In this document: positions 22,167-33,760 of the stretch, in pieces
How the letters are laid out: each line of letters starts with the position of its first letter
How positions within the stretch are numbered: position 1 is the first letter of the stretch
NCBI GenBank assembly: GCA_033977485.1
Contig: CM066983.1
Span: 112,134,605-112,198,604 of the forward strand
Source of the DNA: Hydrangea macrophylla
Taxonomy: Eukaryota; Streptophyta; Magnoliopsida; Cornales; Hydrangeaceae
DNA length: 64,000 nt
Reading direction: 5' to 3'
The notes under the pieces: generated by a model
The model's input: only the letters and a program-made list of their open reading frames with translations
Databases searched by the model: none
Told to the model about the DNA's origin: nothing
Program-made: the position numbers and the translations under genes

Positions 22167-23397
22167 TATATATATACATATATATACACATACATTAACT
22201 AACATTATCGACATCATTAATTCATTGATTCAATTCTAAAAGTTTGCATAATGTTTATATTTAAACATTGAATTAGAAGATCCGGATTGTGCAGTATAGA
22301 AATCAATTGAAATGGTATAGTACCCAAATCTAGCAATATGAATACCCATTTCTTTTTTCTTTGTGCAATATATATTTTCTCTCACTCACACAATAAAATA
22401 GTTGTATCAAACACAAACTAACCCCAAATCGAGCCAGCCATTTTTGTTAGATCATCATTTTTTCGGTAACTCATCTTTTTAACCCCATAATTAAAGATTA
22501 AGATCCATTTTGTTTGTTGATTAGTATATAATCATTTATAATGGGATAGAAGAGAGGAAGATGATGGTGGGTATAAAGAGTAATATGAAATTATGGGTTT
22601 TTAAAGTTAGGGTTATTTTAGATATGAAGGGTGAGTGTCGAGAGCAAATTGTTTTAACTCAAATTTGAGTGATGTGTGTAAAGAGTAAAAGGGTGTAGAG
22701 TGTAAAGTAGGTGGGTGCCTATAGAATTCCCCATATAACAATTATTTTGGGATATGTCAAAATGAAAAGTGTCATTTATTTTATTTGGGACGGAAGAAGT
22801 ATTATTTTTAGATAGTTTGGCATTTCTAAAATATAAATTGTATCTAACTTGATAATTCAATTGGATTGCAAACTTGTTACAACTGTTATTTTAATTACAT
22901 GATATCACAAGTCAATAAAATTTCCGCGTTCATAGAGTAGTTTTAAGACAACACCTTTTTGGACCTTCTTTGGAACTGAAATTGCCATTATGACAAGAAA
23001 AATAATTTTGCATTAAAAATTATTATTATTATTTTTTCTACTATAAATAACAATTCCGATCAAAAAAAAAAAATCACAAAAGAGAGTTTGCCCACTTTTT
23101 TCCTCATACATATGTCTTTCATAATTTCATGAAAAACGTAATCACACATAAGCATTATATCTAATGTGCATAATATTTTCTCCATTTTAGCATGAAAAGT
23201 TACCAATTACCTCTTCCCTCTTCACTTGCTGTGGACCCCTCTCTCTCTCTCTCTCCTCTTAGAGTTCAAGCTTAAAAACAGAGCACTCAACTATGCTCTG
23301 TAATTCCTCTCTCCCTCTCTCTCTCTCTAAAAGTTGAAATGCAGATTCCCTAAACCACCATTATTAGCATCACTCTCAATTTCCCACTTTCCAAACT
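22167..23397. other. Upstream region of the NaKR-like gene
   Basis: AT-rich sequence. Two CT-rich tracts (about 23238-23258 and 23308-23328) lie 70-160 bp upstream of the start codon, as in the UXS leader. No convincing TATA box or other gene. Confidence 0.45.
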
Positions 23398-26300
23398 ATG
23401 AAAGGAATCGATATATTCTGTGCATCGCAGGCTTCAACCTCCATACGCTTAACCATGGAAGAAGGCTCATCATCATCAACATCATCTTCTTCCTTATCAT
23501 CATCAACCATCCATCTCGGAAACACCAGAGCCATCGATCGACACAACCCAACCATCAGAGACGCCCGAAGAATCGGCAAAGCCTTCGCTCCATGCTCTTC
23601 TCAATCACCCATAAACCCTATCCCATATCACAAACACAACACCAACAACAATCAAAAGGGTTCGAACAAATCGAGAGATCAGACCAAGAAGAGCTCTTCG
23701 AAGCCGGTTCTTGATTCGAAGAGAAAGAGTGGTTTTGCTAAGCCAATTCATCAGAATGGAAATATCAAGAAGAGCTTTGGTGCTAAGCTTGGTGATTTTA
23801 TAAGTCCCCCCGGTTCTACTAGATATCTGTTGAGTGATCAGAGAGATTTCTTGGATGTTTTATCAGATTTTGACCCTGTTTTAAAACTGGTCCCTGCTGA
23901 ACCCACAAAGTCTCAACCTGTTCATGACAAGATTGATGATGAATCCTCTGCTTCTAAATCCTCTGCCTCTCCAGACCAGGTTCTCTCTCTCTCTCTATAT
24001 ATATATATCCATATATCTATATATATACATATATATAAAAACACTTCTAGTAAGTACGTTTTACTTTATTAGCTTAAAAACTTTTATTTTCAGCCATTAA
24101 ATTATCATTTTAAAAAATGAAATGACAACAGTTCCCTTAATAAAAACTCGATTTAACGGCAGAGATAGAAGTTCTTAACTTAATAAAGTAAGAGTGTCCT
24201 TACTAGAAGTGTTCTGTACATACATACATATATATATATATATATACACGCACACAACCCTTCTCATGAGGAGGGAGTCCTCATTTTAACAAAATTAGGA
24301 CTTCTGTGTACAATCGTTTGATTCAATTTTTATTAAGGGTACTGAAGTAATTTCACAAATTAAATATTGGATTCAAAGACTGTAAACAGATGTCCTCATC
24401 ATTTTAACAAAATAATAGCTATCTCACGAGAAGGGTTCTGTATACACACACATATATATATATATATATATATGACTGATTAGAAGATATGGGTAATTTG
24501 GTTTAGTAATGTTAAGGTTATCAAATTTGATTATCAATTAATTTATCTGTTGTATTACATGCAGTGATATTTGGTACTACTCCCTCCGTCCCTTTTTTTG
24601 AGTCCTATATTCCATTTTTGGATGTCTCAAAATTAGTGTCCACTTTCCTAAATTGGTATACAAATTTTACCCACTTTTCAAAACTACCCTTCATTGAAAT
24701 CTACACCAAGACTAAAATAAAAAAAAGTTATTGTAATGATTATGTGTAATTGTGGAAAGTAGGTGTAGATTCTTTTTGTCTCCTTAATAAGTTGAGTGAC
24801 TTGAGTCTTAAAGGTGGACTCAAAAAAAGGGATGAAGGGAGTACTAATTATTGCTATAATATATGGTACAACTGTTAAGCCATTTAGAAGCCAAATTTGA
24901 TCTTTTTTTGTGAGTAAAATGAAGGGTCAGAGTGCCTATAATTTCAAAGAGTTATATTTGGGGCACTAACAATATCCACTAACACTTGCTAACACACTCT
25001 ATCTCTCTCTTAGTGGTACTGCGGGATCCGCAGTGGACCCCGCAGTACCACTAGGAGAAAGATAGAGTGTGTTAGTAAGTGTTAGTGGATTTTGTTAGTG
25101 CCCCTAATATTGCCCAATTTCAAATGATACTAGTTCTATAATTATTGTTTATTGATGTTGTAGACATGAAATTAATATGAATTTGAAGCTACTTTATTTT
25201 TTTTTTAGCAAATCAACTCCAAACATATTAAAAAGAAAGAAAACAAAGAAAAGAACAAAAAAGGACACCAGTAGACCCCATAAACCTGTTTTTTTTTGGT
25301 AGGGGCAAGTACCATAAAACTATTTCGTAGATATATGAACATATCTCTATTTATAACTGGAATTTAAATCAAATTGACATCTATTACAGTGCAAATTTGT
25401 AGTGTAAACAAATTTGATACAAGCCTAGATGTTTGTTCACCCTTTTGAACCATCTTTGGAATTTTAGAAGTCAAATTCTTACAGTAATTTTTATGTGTGG
25501 ACTAAAGTTGATGATTATAATTTATAATGATAATGAATATATGATCATAATTTTAAAAAAATAATAATAATAATAAATAAAATAATACAGAGGTGAGGCT
25601 TTTTGTGGTGGTGGGTGTGATTTTAATGGGGGGTTGGTTTGCTCACAGATCGTTGTTTTGAGGGTGTCACTGCACTGCAAGGGGTGTGAAGGGAAAGTAA
25701 GGAAACATATCTCTAGAATGCAAGGTAAAGCATATATAAACTTCCTACCCCCTTTACCACTTTTTTTGTTTCTTCTTATCTACTTATCTTCAAAGATTTG
25801 ACAACACTTGCATCTTAGCAATTTTCTATTTTGTTAGTATTATACATGTGTGTATATGTGTTTGTGCCTTTGTGGACTGTGGTACATACATACATCATTA
25901 CATTGTATGTTCATATAATACACACACTTGTAGCATGTAACCAGAGGACAGCTATCGATGTACTCTCTAATCTTATCTTCACTATCTCTGAACAGTGCAA
26001 AAATTTAAGCCACTATGTGAGTGAATGTAGTACTCCGTAGTAGTAGTAGTAGTCTTTTGTGAACCCTCTATGGTCGTCTTGCTAGAGATGAAGCCCAAAG
26101 CCACAGTTTTAAATGGCGCCTTTTCTTTAATTTATCAATCTTAGTGTGACATTTTTTTTTTTTAGGCTTTTACTTGAATTTGGATTTCGTCTTTTTTTTT
26201 TTTTTTTTTTTTTTGGGGTTTGTACACAAAGAGTTAACTCTTTTATTTTAGCCTAGTGATTAAGCTGGTCGGGTCCTATTTGCAGGGGTGGACTGAGGAA

Positions 26301-27354
26301 GGGTCTAAGGGGAGCAATTGCTCCCTCTCAACTTTTCAAAATTATGCTTTTATCTTATATGTTTCAAACTTTATTTATTTTTATCCCTAATTTTGCCCCC
26401 TTTCAACCTTTCAAAATAATTATTTTACCTTATATATTTCATATTTTATTTATTTTTGCGCCTTAATTACCCCTCCTAAACTTTTCAAATAATTCATTTA
26501 CCTTATATATTTCATACTTTATTCATTTTTGCCCCTTAATTGCCCTTTCAACTTTTCAAAATAATTATTTTACCATACTTGATTCATTTTTGTCCCTTAA
26601 ATTTCTAATTTGTCTATTTTAAGCTTAAAAAACGCACTTTGTCCCTTTTAAGCTTAAAAAAAAAATCGGATCGGAGAAGTTGCCCCTGAACCCTAAGTTT
26701 CTGACCCCTGCATAAAACTCCTGCATGTGCCCCTGCCTATTTGTCTTTTTATTTATGTTTCCAGTCTCTTACATATCCTGGGATAGAAGTAAGACCCTTA
26801 CAATAAATGAGCCGGCCTTGGGCGCATGCGCTCAAGCGGCCGCATTGGGCCCATTTTTAGGCCTACTTTTTAGGTCTAATTTTTATGCCTATTTTATTCT
26901 AATTTCTATGAAACTTATCATATTTAGGTCTATTATCTTCTAATATCTTCTTAATTTCTATGAAACTTAGTATAGAGGCCTCATTTTTTAGGCCCCTTTG
27001 AAAGTTAGCTTGAGGCCCCGGATAATTTTTCTCATCTCAGTCCGGCCCTGAATAAATCTATACATATAATTATAATATATATATATATATAACTGCTATA
27101 TATAACTGCTTCTTTTTGTGGTTACCTATTGGTGAGCAGGGGTGACATCCTTCAGTATAGACTTTGCAGCAAAGAAGGTGACCATTGTAGGGGACATCAC
27201 ACCATTAGGAGTCCTTGAAAGTGTGTCAAAGGTCAAGAGTGCTCAACTATGGACACCTCCAATCTCATCTTCACTCCCCTCATGTGGATCAAGCAACACC
27301 GATATTAAAAAACCCAAAGAAAACTATGAAAATTCCACTATGGTAATTGTGTGA
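23398..27354 (+). CDS. NAKR: NaKR-like protein with C-terminal heavy-metal-associated (HMA) domain, 3 exons
   Basis: Exons 23398-23979, 25649-25724 and 27140-27354 give 290 residues; introns 1669 and 1415 nt, both GT-AG (phases 0 and 1). The N-terminus has FCASQAST near the start and RAIDRHNPTIRDARR around 44-58, both signatures of the SODIUM POTASSIUM ROOT DEFECTIVE (NaKR) family. The middle is a Ser/Lys-rich disordered linker. Exon 2 opens the HMA fold with HCKGC, metal ligands Cys204 and Cys207, and exon 3 completes it (SFSIDFAAKKVTIVGD). The usual MxCxxC Met is not in place (LHCKGC), as in NaKR proteins. In Arabidopsis, NaKR1 acts in phloem companion cells on Na/K balance and florigen movement; which paralogue this is cannot be told. 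Several MITEs sit in the introns, none in the exons. An upstream frame at 23334 overlaps but lacks family similarity. Confidence 0.88.
24040..24213. mobile_element. MITE in NaKR intron 1 (ends AACACTTCTAGTAAG)
   Basis: A 174 bp element with 15 bp perfect terminal inverted repeats, AACACTTCTAGTAAG and CTTACTAGAAGTGTT. (TA)n-rich DNA flanks both sides, so the TSD cannot be read. Confidence 0.75.
24256..24437. mobile_element. MITE in NaKR intron 1 (ends AACCCTTCTCATGAG)
   Basis: A 182 bp element with inverted ends AACCCTTCTCATGAG and CTCACGAGAAGGGTT (one mismatch). It lies 42 bp from the previous MITE, has the same size and similar interior words, and belongs to a related family. Both are embedded in TA/TACA microsatellite. 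Confidence 0.7.
24580..24841. mobile_element. Stowaway MITE in NaKR intron 1
   Basis: A 262 bp element with ends CTCCCTCCGTCCCTTTTTTT and AAAAAAAGGGATGAAGGGAG flanked by TA (24578-24579, 24842-24843). Typical Stowaway ends and target site. Confidence 0.85.
24956..25106. mobile_element. Near-complete foldback MITE in NaKR intron 1
   Basis: The two halves are inverted repeats for about 70 bp each, starting GGGGCACTAACAA and ending TTGTTAGTGCCCC, and meet at a central GCGGGATCCGC. Related elements with GGGGCACAAAC / GGGGCACACCC ends and the same AGAGAGATAGAG block occur at about 49804 and 52160. Confidence 0.75.
26283..26716. mobile_element. Possible hAT-like element in NaKR intron 2
   Basis: Starts CAGGGGTGGACTGAGG and ends TTTCTGACCCCTG, giving short inverted ends, with internal tandem units of about 65 bp containing TTTCAAAATAATTATTTTACC and CCCTTAATTGCCC words. 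No matching 8 bp TSD was found, so the assignment is tentative. Confidence 0.4.
26809..27050. mobile_element. hAT-like MITE in NaKR intron 2
   Basis: Flanked by AATAAAT on both sides (26802-26808 and 27051-27057). The ends contain GAGCCGGCCTTG and CAGTCCGGCCCTG, imperfect inverted repeats of the GGGCCGG type common in hAT MITEs. It stops about 90 bp before the splice acceptor of exon 3. Confidence 0.6.
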
Positions 27355-27542
27355 AATGAAAGGAAGCCGCCGCTAAATACATCCATCCAATTTCTGGTCA
27401 CGCTCACCTTATGCATTGGAGAGGAGTACATGGAGCATCTCGTATTGTACATGTTGGTGTATTTAGCAACTCTCCCGAAATTAAAATGCATCAAAATATA
27501 GTGTAAATTCAGTCTAAACTAAGAGTAGAATCTCTACAGTCT

Positions 27543-27592
<50 letters not shown>

Positions 27593-28592
27593 TTATTTTA
27601 AGTTCTCTAATTAACTATGGAGTGTGAGACTTAATGGCAATTATTTTGACTACTTATTAAAAAAAAAATTCAGAACTTCACTGCCTCTTTCTGAATGAGA
27701 TTGCCACGCTTGTGTTTTTCCCAACAATAAATTTTGTATTTTAACTTCAGAGATGTTCCTTGTTTGGGAAATCGTAAATGTTGATTATTATAATCCAATT
27801 TAACTTATATGTTAAGATGGTTTAGAGAGAGGAGTTAGTAGACAACTGAGTTGTAAAGTTCAAATAGAATTCAAAAGCATAGCACATTGGTCTCGATAAA
27901 AATTCAAGTGACCCTGTTCCTTTAATGCTCCGTTTTGGTTCGGGGAGAATCAGTGAAAAGTCCATGCGCAAGTACATTTTTAGTCTAAGGTTCACACGCT
28001 TAAACACTATAGAGATAACGTACTCTTTCATTGAAAAAACTTTTTTTTAGTGGTAAAAATGAAAACTTTTAGCACTTTTTTCTTCAATGTGTTTGATAAC
28101 GTACCACTTAATTGAAAAAGCAGTCAAAATTCGCTGAAAATTTTAAGTGAATTTTCTATTGGAAATAATCCTTGTATGCACTATTTTCAGTACTTAACAA
28201 ACTTTTTTCAGTACTGCAAATTTAATCGTTTAAAATTTTTAGTACTTAATTTTTAGTTTTATCAAATGGACCTAAGTGTTCATCCATATATATATACCCG
28301 CCGACTCGCAGGTTCTTTTAAGTTTAAAAGTCAAGTTTACTGGATACGTTCACTCAACCCAGTTCATTTACAGCCTCTCCGTATATATATATATATATAT
28401 ATATTCCGGAAAAAAAAGTTAAATCAATAAAAAGAAAAGCCGAACGGCACATATAAAAGATACAAGGGATATACCTACCCCAAGATATACAAAAGAGATC
28501 AACACATGCTTGGTACAAGGAATGGAGACCAATCTAACGGAACTCTAAAAATTAGACCTCATCCCAAACAAGCCACCTAGACCATAGCAAAA
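27355..28592. other. NaKR 3' flank and spacer
   Basis: Holds the probable NaKR 3' untranslated region, a pure (GA)n run at about 27545-27590, a truncated relative of the Tourist MITE at 3110 (about 28040-28272, right end ATCAAATGGACC followed by TAA) and a (TA)n run at 28384-28404. No gene is seen. Confidence 0.5.
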
Positions 28593-28597
28593 TGAAC

Positions 28598-28918
28598 TGT
28601 AGTTTTTTTTTAAGCAAAAATGAACTGCAAAAGCTAGTAAATAAGCCTAGTTTTAAGACTTCTTAAGCTTGTATTTAATTGATCATCAAAGTAATTATTT
28701 ATACAACTTATCAAAACAGAAAAAGCATAAATAATGCAGCTAAATCTGCTGCAAGTTACATAAGAGAAATTCAAATAAAAATTTCCAGAAGAATAGGTCA
28801 AGCCTAACAGACTTTGATGACTTCAATTCAACACGTGTTTTATTAAACCTCAACACTTATTCAAATATTAGCTGTCCACTCAGCTCCACGTCAGCAGCTC
28901 CTAGGGCATCATTCAACA
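28598..28918 (-). repeat. Copia 3' LTR
   Basis: Matches 48695-49013 with scattered substitutions. A purine-rich tract on the minus strand (AAGGAGGAG, 28919-28927) abuts its inner edge and is the expected plus-strand primer site. Confidence 0.9.
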
Positions 28919-28930
28919 CTCCTCCTTGAC

Positions 28931-30553
28931 TCTGGAGCTGTCGATTCCAAGCCTTTGCCTCAAGAACTCATACCTAGCTTTAGGAAGTTCCTTGGTCAGG
29001 ATGTCAGCATTTTGATTTTCTGTTTTGCAGTAGATCAACTGTATTTCATCTTCTCTTTATACCTCTCTTAGGAAATAGAATTTCAAATTCAAGTGTTTTG
29101 TTTTGCCATGGAACACTGGATTATTTGTAATTGAAATTGCGGCTTGATTGTCTACAGGTATCTATGTGCTTTCTTTTTGCTCCATATGCAGGTCTGCCAT
29201 CAATTTCCTAATCCCGAGAGCCTGATTCACAGATTCACAGCAGCAGCAACAGCTACATATTCTGCTTCTGCTGTGGATTGAGCTATGACTTCTTGCTTCT
29301 TAGAACCAAATCTAAAACAATAACCTGAAGTACTCCTCATGTCATCAGCATAACCAGCCCAATCACTATCCGAATAACCGTGGAGTGTAAAACTTTTAAC
29401 TTGACAGAACCTCAGACCATAGTCAATCGTACCCTTGATATATCTAACAATTCTTTTTGCTGCTTGAAAATGAATTTCACTGGCGCAGTGTATGTACCTT
29501 GAGAGTAGACTTATAGCATTCATAATATCTGGTCTTGTTGCAGTCAGGTACATTAAGCAACCTATTAATGTTCTGTAAAGCCTTTCATCAACCTTTGTAG
29601 CTCCATCTTCTTTGCAAAACTTCTCTTTTTGATTCATTGGGGTTGCTGTTGGCTTGCACTCCTCCATGTTGAATTTTTTCTGAATCTCCTTGGCATATTT
29701 GTGCTGACATATGAAGATCTCATTCTGCTTTTGTTTAACTTCCATGCCAAGGAAATATGTCATCTTCCCAAGATCAGTCATGTCAAAAACATCATTTTTC
29801 CCTTTTGAAAGTGTCAATCTGTTCCATACTGCTTCCTGTCACAAGCAAATCATCAACATATAGGGATACCACAAGTATTTCATCACTAACCTTCTTGTTA
29901 TAGAGAGTAAATTCACTTAGGCCCTTTATGAAGCCTAAGTCTAACAAAATGTGCATCAATCCTGCTGTACCAAGCCCTTGGTGCCTGCTTTAAACCATAC
30001 AGGGCCTTTTTCAACATATGCACTTTCTCCTCTTTTCCTTGGGCAACAAAACCTTCAGGCTGCTCCACAAAAATTTCTTCCTCCTAGTATCCATTTAAGA
30101 AGGCATATTTGACATCCATCTAGTGTATATTCCAGCCCTTTTGAGCAGCAAGAGCCAGCAGCATTCTTATGGTATCCAATCTAGCAAATGGGGCAAAAGT
30201 CTCAGAGAAGTCCACCCCATACATTTGAGCATATCCTTTAATGACCAGCCTTGCCTTGTGTTTGTTTACAGAACCATCATGATTGAGTTTGGTTCTGTAA
30301 ACCCACTTAACTCCTATGGCCCTTTTGTGTGTGCATGTCTGTCCACTAGCATCCAAGTTTGGTTTTTTTCAATCATCTTAAGCTCCTCCTTCATTGCAGC
30401 CATCCATTTTTGATCTGCTGCAGCTTCTTCATACCCTGCAGGCTCTATTATAGCAACATTGCACCTCTGATAGATGTCAGAGAATGATTTGGTTCCCCTG
30501 GCAGGTTCGTCATCATTGTCATCATCCTCCTTGTGGAACTCAAGCTTCTTATC
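28931..30553 (-). pseudogene. Copia reverse transcriptase and RNase H, broken
   Basis: The largest open part (29227-29817) holds the end of the RT with YFLGMEVKQ and the RNase H region with SDSDWAGYADD and QSTAEAEYVA, both diagnostic of Copia. The upstream part (30120-30356) holds the RT start with [10 protein letters not shown] and [10 protein letters not shown]. Stop codons interrupt the frame near 30118 and in the segment between about 29820 and 30110, so no full polyprotein can be made. The family X LTR at 30554 separates this block from the integrase. Confidence 0.85.
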
Positions 30554-31105
30554 TGTAACACCCGTACCCGGAAAAGAAGATTAGTGTGATAATAATATGT
30601 GTTAATTAAAGATAATTAATGCATAAAATGGTTTAAGGTGGGGTTATGAACCCACATGTGAAAAGGTGCTCAAATGCGGGCACAGATGAAAGTTCTGTAA
30701 AAAGGATAGGACTGGTATAAATGTGGGGCCCAACGAGGGTCTAATTAAAATAATTTGTATTTTGATGTCATTATGTGCTTATATGATTACTTGTTTAAAT
30801 GTTTATTGATATTATAATGTCTTATGATAGGTAAGGGGACCAATTTGGGTACCCATGTGAGGGCGTATTTGAAAATAATTGATAATTGGTAGGTTTAATA
30901 ACAACCTCATAAATTATGTGGGACCGCGTTTGGGACCCATGCGGGACTTAGATTAAATCTTTTTTAGAAAAGATGGGTAGTTAATGTAATTAACAAGGGG
31001 GTTTCATAATAAAGCTTAAAGAAAGTTGGGGGAGGTAAATGAGAATAGGAGAAAGTTGTGCCAACACATATATGCATGTAGCATGTGTGTCTTAAGCACA
31101 AAATT

Positions 31106-33216
31106 TATAACACCCACATTCGTGTTATTGCTTTTGCATTTCATTGTCATGCATGATAATGTGATGTGGCGTGTCCTATGACACATGTTTGGGTGAGTTT
31201 TGACTCACGAGTTGATTTGGGTGTCTGTATTAGAGAACCCTTTGAAACTGTTGTGATTGAAGATTTATTGTTTGTGAAGTCTCTCCGAGTATGAGATGGT
31301 CACTGTAGAACATTTTAAATGTTTACCTGTGTATTTCAATATCTGTATTATTTTCTGTTTTAGAATTTATTTCTGTTGTTAGATTTAGTATCCTGGTGAG
31401 GACGAATGAACACGCTATTAACGTATGGTTGGCTAATTAGCAACTTCGAAAACGTCATATAGAAATTCACGTTTTAGCGACCAAACAAATCTTAGTCGAA
31501 AACTTTTATAATTTTGAGGTTTCACTCGTAAAGCTATGAATTAGCTGTATAGAAAGTTTCAGAGACTGATTATGAGTTTGAAAAACTCGTGGGGAGGTAA
31601 ACATAATTCCCAAAAGAGTTGCCTATATATAGATAGAGATGGATCTTTAGATTTTTGTAAATCTTAACCTAAGTTCAAGAAAGGAGGCCATAGGGAGATT
31701 TGATTGCTTAGAGCTTTGCGACGCCAAACGACGACCTTCCGTCAGTCTGTTTTCTCCCAGATTTTGTATTCGAGTTCCTCGAGGTAAGAGCTTCGTTTTG
31801 ATACCTATTAGGGCCTGTTTGGCTAAGTTTTTCGAAAAGTTATTTTCTAGAATTTTTCATAAAAGTTGATAAATGGAATTCTGATCCATAGGAATTGTAC
31901 TAGACGGACTTCTGCACGTTCTTTGTGCACGAGTTTTCTTCAGATTGAATTATATGAGCGTTATACGGAGGTGAGTGATTCAACTATGTTTTGGAATGAT
32001 TTCTTGGCATGTATTCATGTTATGTTTGAATAGCATGTATTAATTCATAAAGATATATTGTGTAGTTCATATTGGGCATTTATATTGATAAGTAGGCTCA
32101 ATAGCACGGTGATATGTTTCGATTACCGCGAGCATGGTGATATGTATTTGAGCATGTTAAGTTGCTTATTTGGGTCAGAAGGAGCACGTGGTCACCGTGC
32201 CATTTTGTGGAGCCGATATAGGCATTAAGGTCGCACGATTGTTTGTAGAATCGTGGGTCTTACCCTTTCGCGTGGACTTATTGGCGAGGAGTCGCGGATT
32301 GGGAGTATGGACGGGCACGTGAGTCTCCGGCGACTAGTATGAATTGTAGAGATGTGAATGCGGACATGTTTATCATTCATGTGCATATGTTGTTTTATTC
32401 ACTAAGCATTAGCTTAAACAAATCGAAATATGTGTGGTTATTCAAATAACCATTTCAGGTGTAAATGCTGGCGAGGAATCGCAGAAGTGAGCACGAGGGT
32501 TGGGAGTTCGCTTGGGAGGCAACTTGAAATGTTAACCATATAGTTTTGGGATAATAGGATGTTGTAATAAGAATTTTTATGGTTTTTAGTTATGTTTAAC
32601 TTGGTAGTTAGAATGAATCTAAAACGTTGTAATAGTTAGTAGCATGTTGTAACTATCCTTCGGTAGTATGTTAATACAGTTGGGATTGTTTTTGGAGTAC
32701 TTTTGGAAGTGTGTGTTTGATCGCAATTCGAATTCAAAAGCTTTTAAACTTAGAAAACTCTGCAGAATGTGCTGCTGCCATAAATCAGTCGACTGGTTGA
32801 GGAAACAGTCGACTGGAGCCTCTGTTTTCAGCAACTCTCTGCATTGTTTCATAGAGGATCAGTCGACTGGGTCCCCGACATAGTCGACTGGATCATGTTT
32901 TCAATTCAAAATATTTTGTTCAGGCCAGACTTCAGTCGACCGGACTTCATCAGTCGACTGAAAATTTGAAGCCCCAGTCGACTGGGTGTAGAAAACAGTC
33001 GACTGGATGGTGTTTTTAAACCCAACTTTCTGCTGGACCTGGATCAGTCGACTGGATCCGAGGATCAGTCGACTGGACGAATAGTTTTCAAAAATGACTT
33101 GTTTATTCCGCTGCGTGTGTTCTTCAAACTAATTTTTGGGAACGTTAATGTTTTGGTTTAGCCTCGGTGGCGTGCCACGGGCTCCGGTTCCGCTATTGTG
33201 GGACCGGGCTGTGACA
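31106..33216 (+). repeat. Chromovirus 5' LTR
   Basis: 2111 bp. A TATA-like box lies at 31624-31632. A hairpin, TGGTTATT-CA-AATAACCA, lies at 32435-32452, just before CAGGT. A palindrome array lies at about 32785-33075. Compared with the 3' LTR it lacks an 18 bp stretch near 31330. Confidence 0.9.
32785..33075. repeat. Array of the palindrome CAGTCGACTG, 5' LTR
   Basis: About ten copies of CAGTCGACTG (one a CAGTCGACCG variant) in 290 bp, often followed by G. Spacing is irregular (12-50 bp) and the intervening bases are not repeated, so this is not a simple tandem repeat. The 3' LTR holds the same array at about 38831-39125. Confidence 0.9.
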
Positions 33217-33217
33217 A

Positions 33218-33760
33218 CAAGGGAAGAGAGAAAATGACAGTCGAGGTAAGAGTCAAGGGACTGCGAAGAAACCGTTTACGCAAGGTTCGGGATCATATAT
33301 GAGTAGCCAAGGAGGGAGTACGTTCATGGGGGACCCGAGGCCGTTGTGTCCAACATGTAACCTGCGACACAGAGGAACCTGCTATCAATTGACCACTTGC
33401 TATTTGTGCAAACAATTGGGGCATGTGTCTAGGAATTGTCCTTTGAACGCAAATTCGACTACACCAAACACAACCTCGAACGCCAAGAGCTATAACCCAG
33501 AAACGAGAGGAAAATGTTTTAAGTGTGGACAACCGGGACACATAGCGAAGAATTGCCCAAGTAAAAGACAACCGGGAATGAGTACCGGTGCATCGAGTGT
33601 GCCAAGCGGGTCAAGGGTAGAGCCTCGAGTAGATAAAGGGAAAGGAGTTGCGCAACAACAAGGACGATACTTCCAGCTCAGGCCGGGGAATACGGATGAT
33701 ACCGTCGTATCAGGTATTCTTCCTAATTGTTCGTATCCTGCACGTATACTTATGGATTCG
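33218..33760 (+). pseudogene. Chromovirus gag C-terminal fragment with CCHC zinc knuckles
   Basis: The reading frame is open from the LTR edge through 33805. It contains a CPTC..C start of a knuckle (from 33347) and two full CCHC knuckles, CYLCKQLGHVSRNC at 33398-33439 and CFKCGQPGHIAKNC at 33515-33556. The frame then enters the protease and is broken within the active-site region at about 33757-33763. The first ATG in this frame is at 33299, but the true gag start is lost because the LTR is joined directly to mid-gag sequence. Confidence 0.88.

Noticed and set aside
23334..23714. 126-codon frame overlapping NaKR exon 1
   Set aside because: Out of frame with the conserved NaKR signatures; its composition reflects the Ser/Thr-rich gene read in another frame.
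29227..29817. Intact Copia polyprotein gene
   Set aside because: Only the end of RT and RNase H is open; stops and three large insertions interrupt the rest.
31390..31420. Hammerhead-ribozyme-like CTGGTGAGGACGAATGAA in the chromovirus LTR
   Set aside because: The required CTGATGA and GAAA core elements with flanking helices are not present.
32785..33075. CRISPR-like array (short repeats with unique spacers)
   Set aside because: The repeats are 10 bp perfect palindromes with irregular 12-50 bp spacing inside a plant LTR, and the same array occurs in the second LTR. There are no cas genes and the context is a plant nuclear genome.
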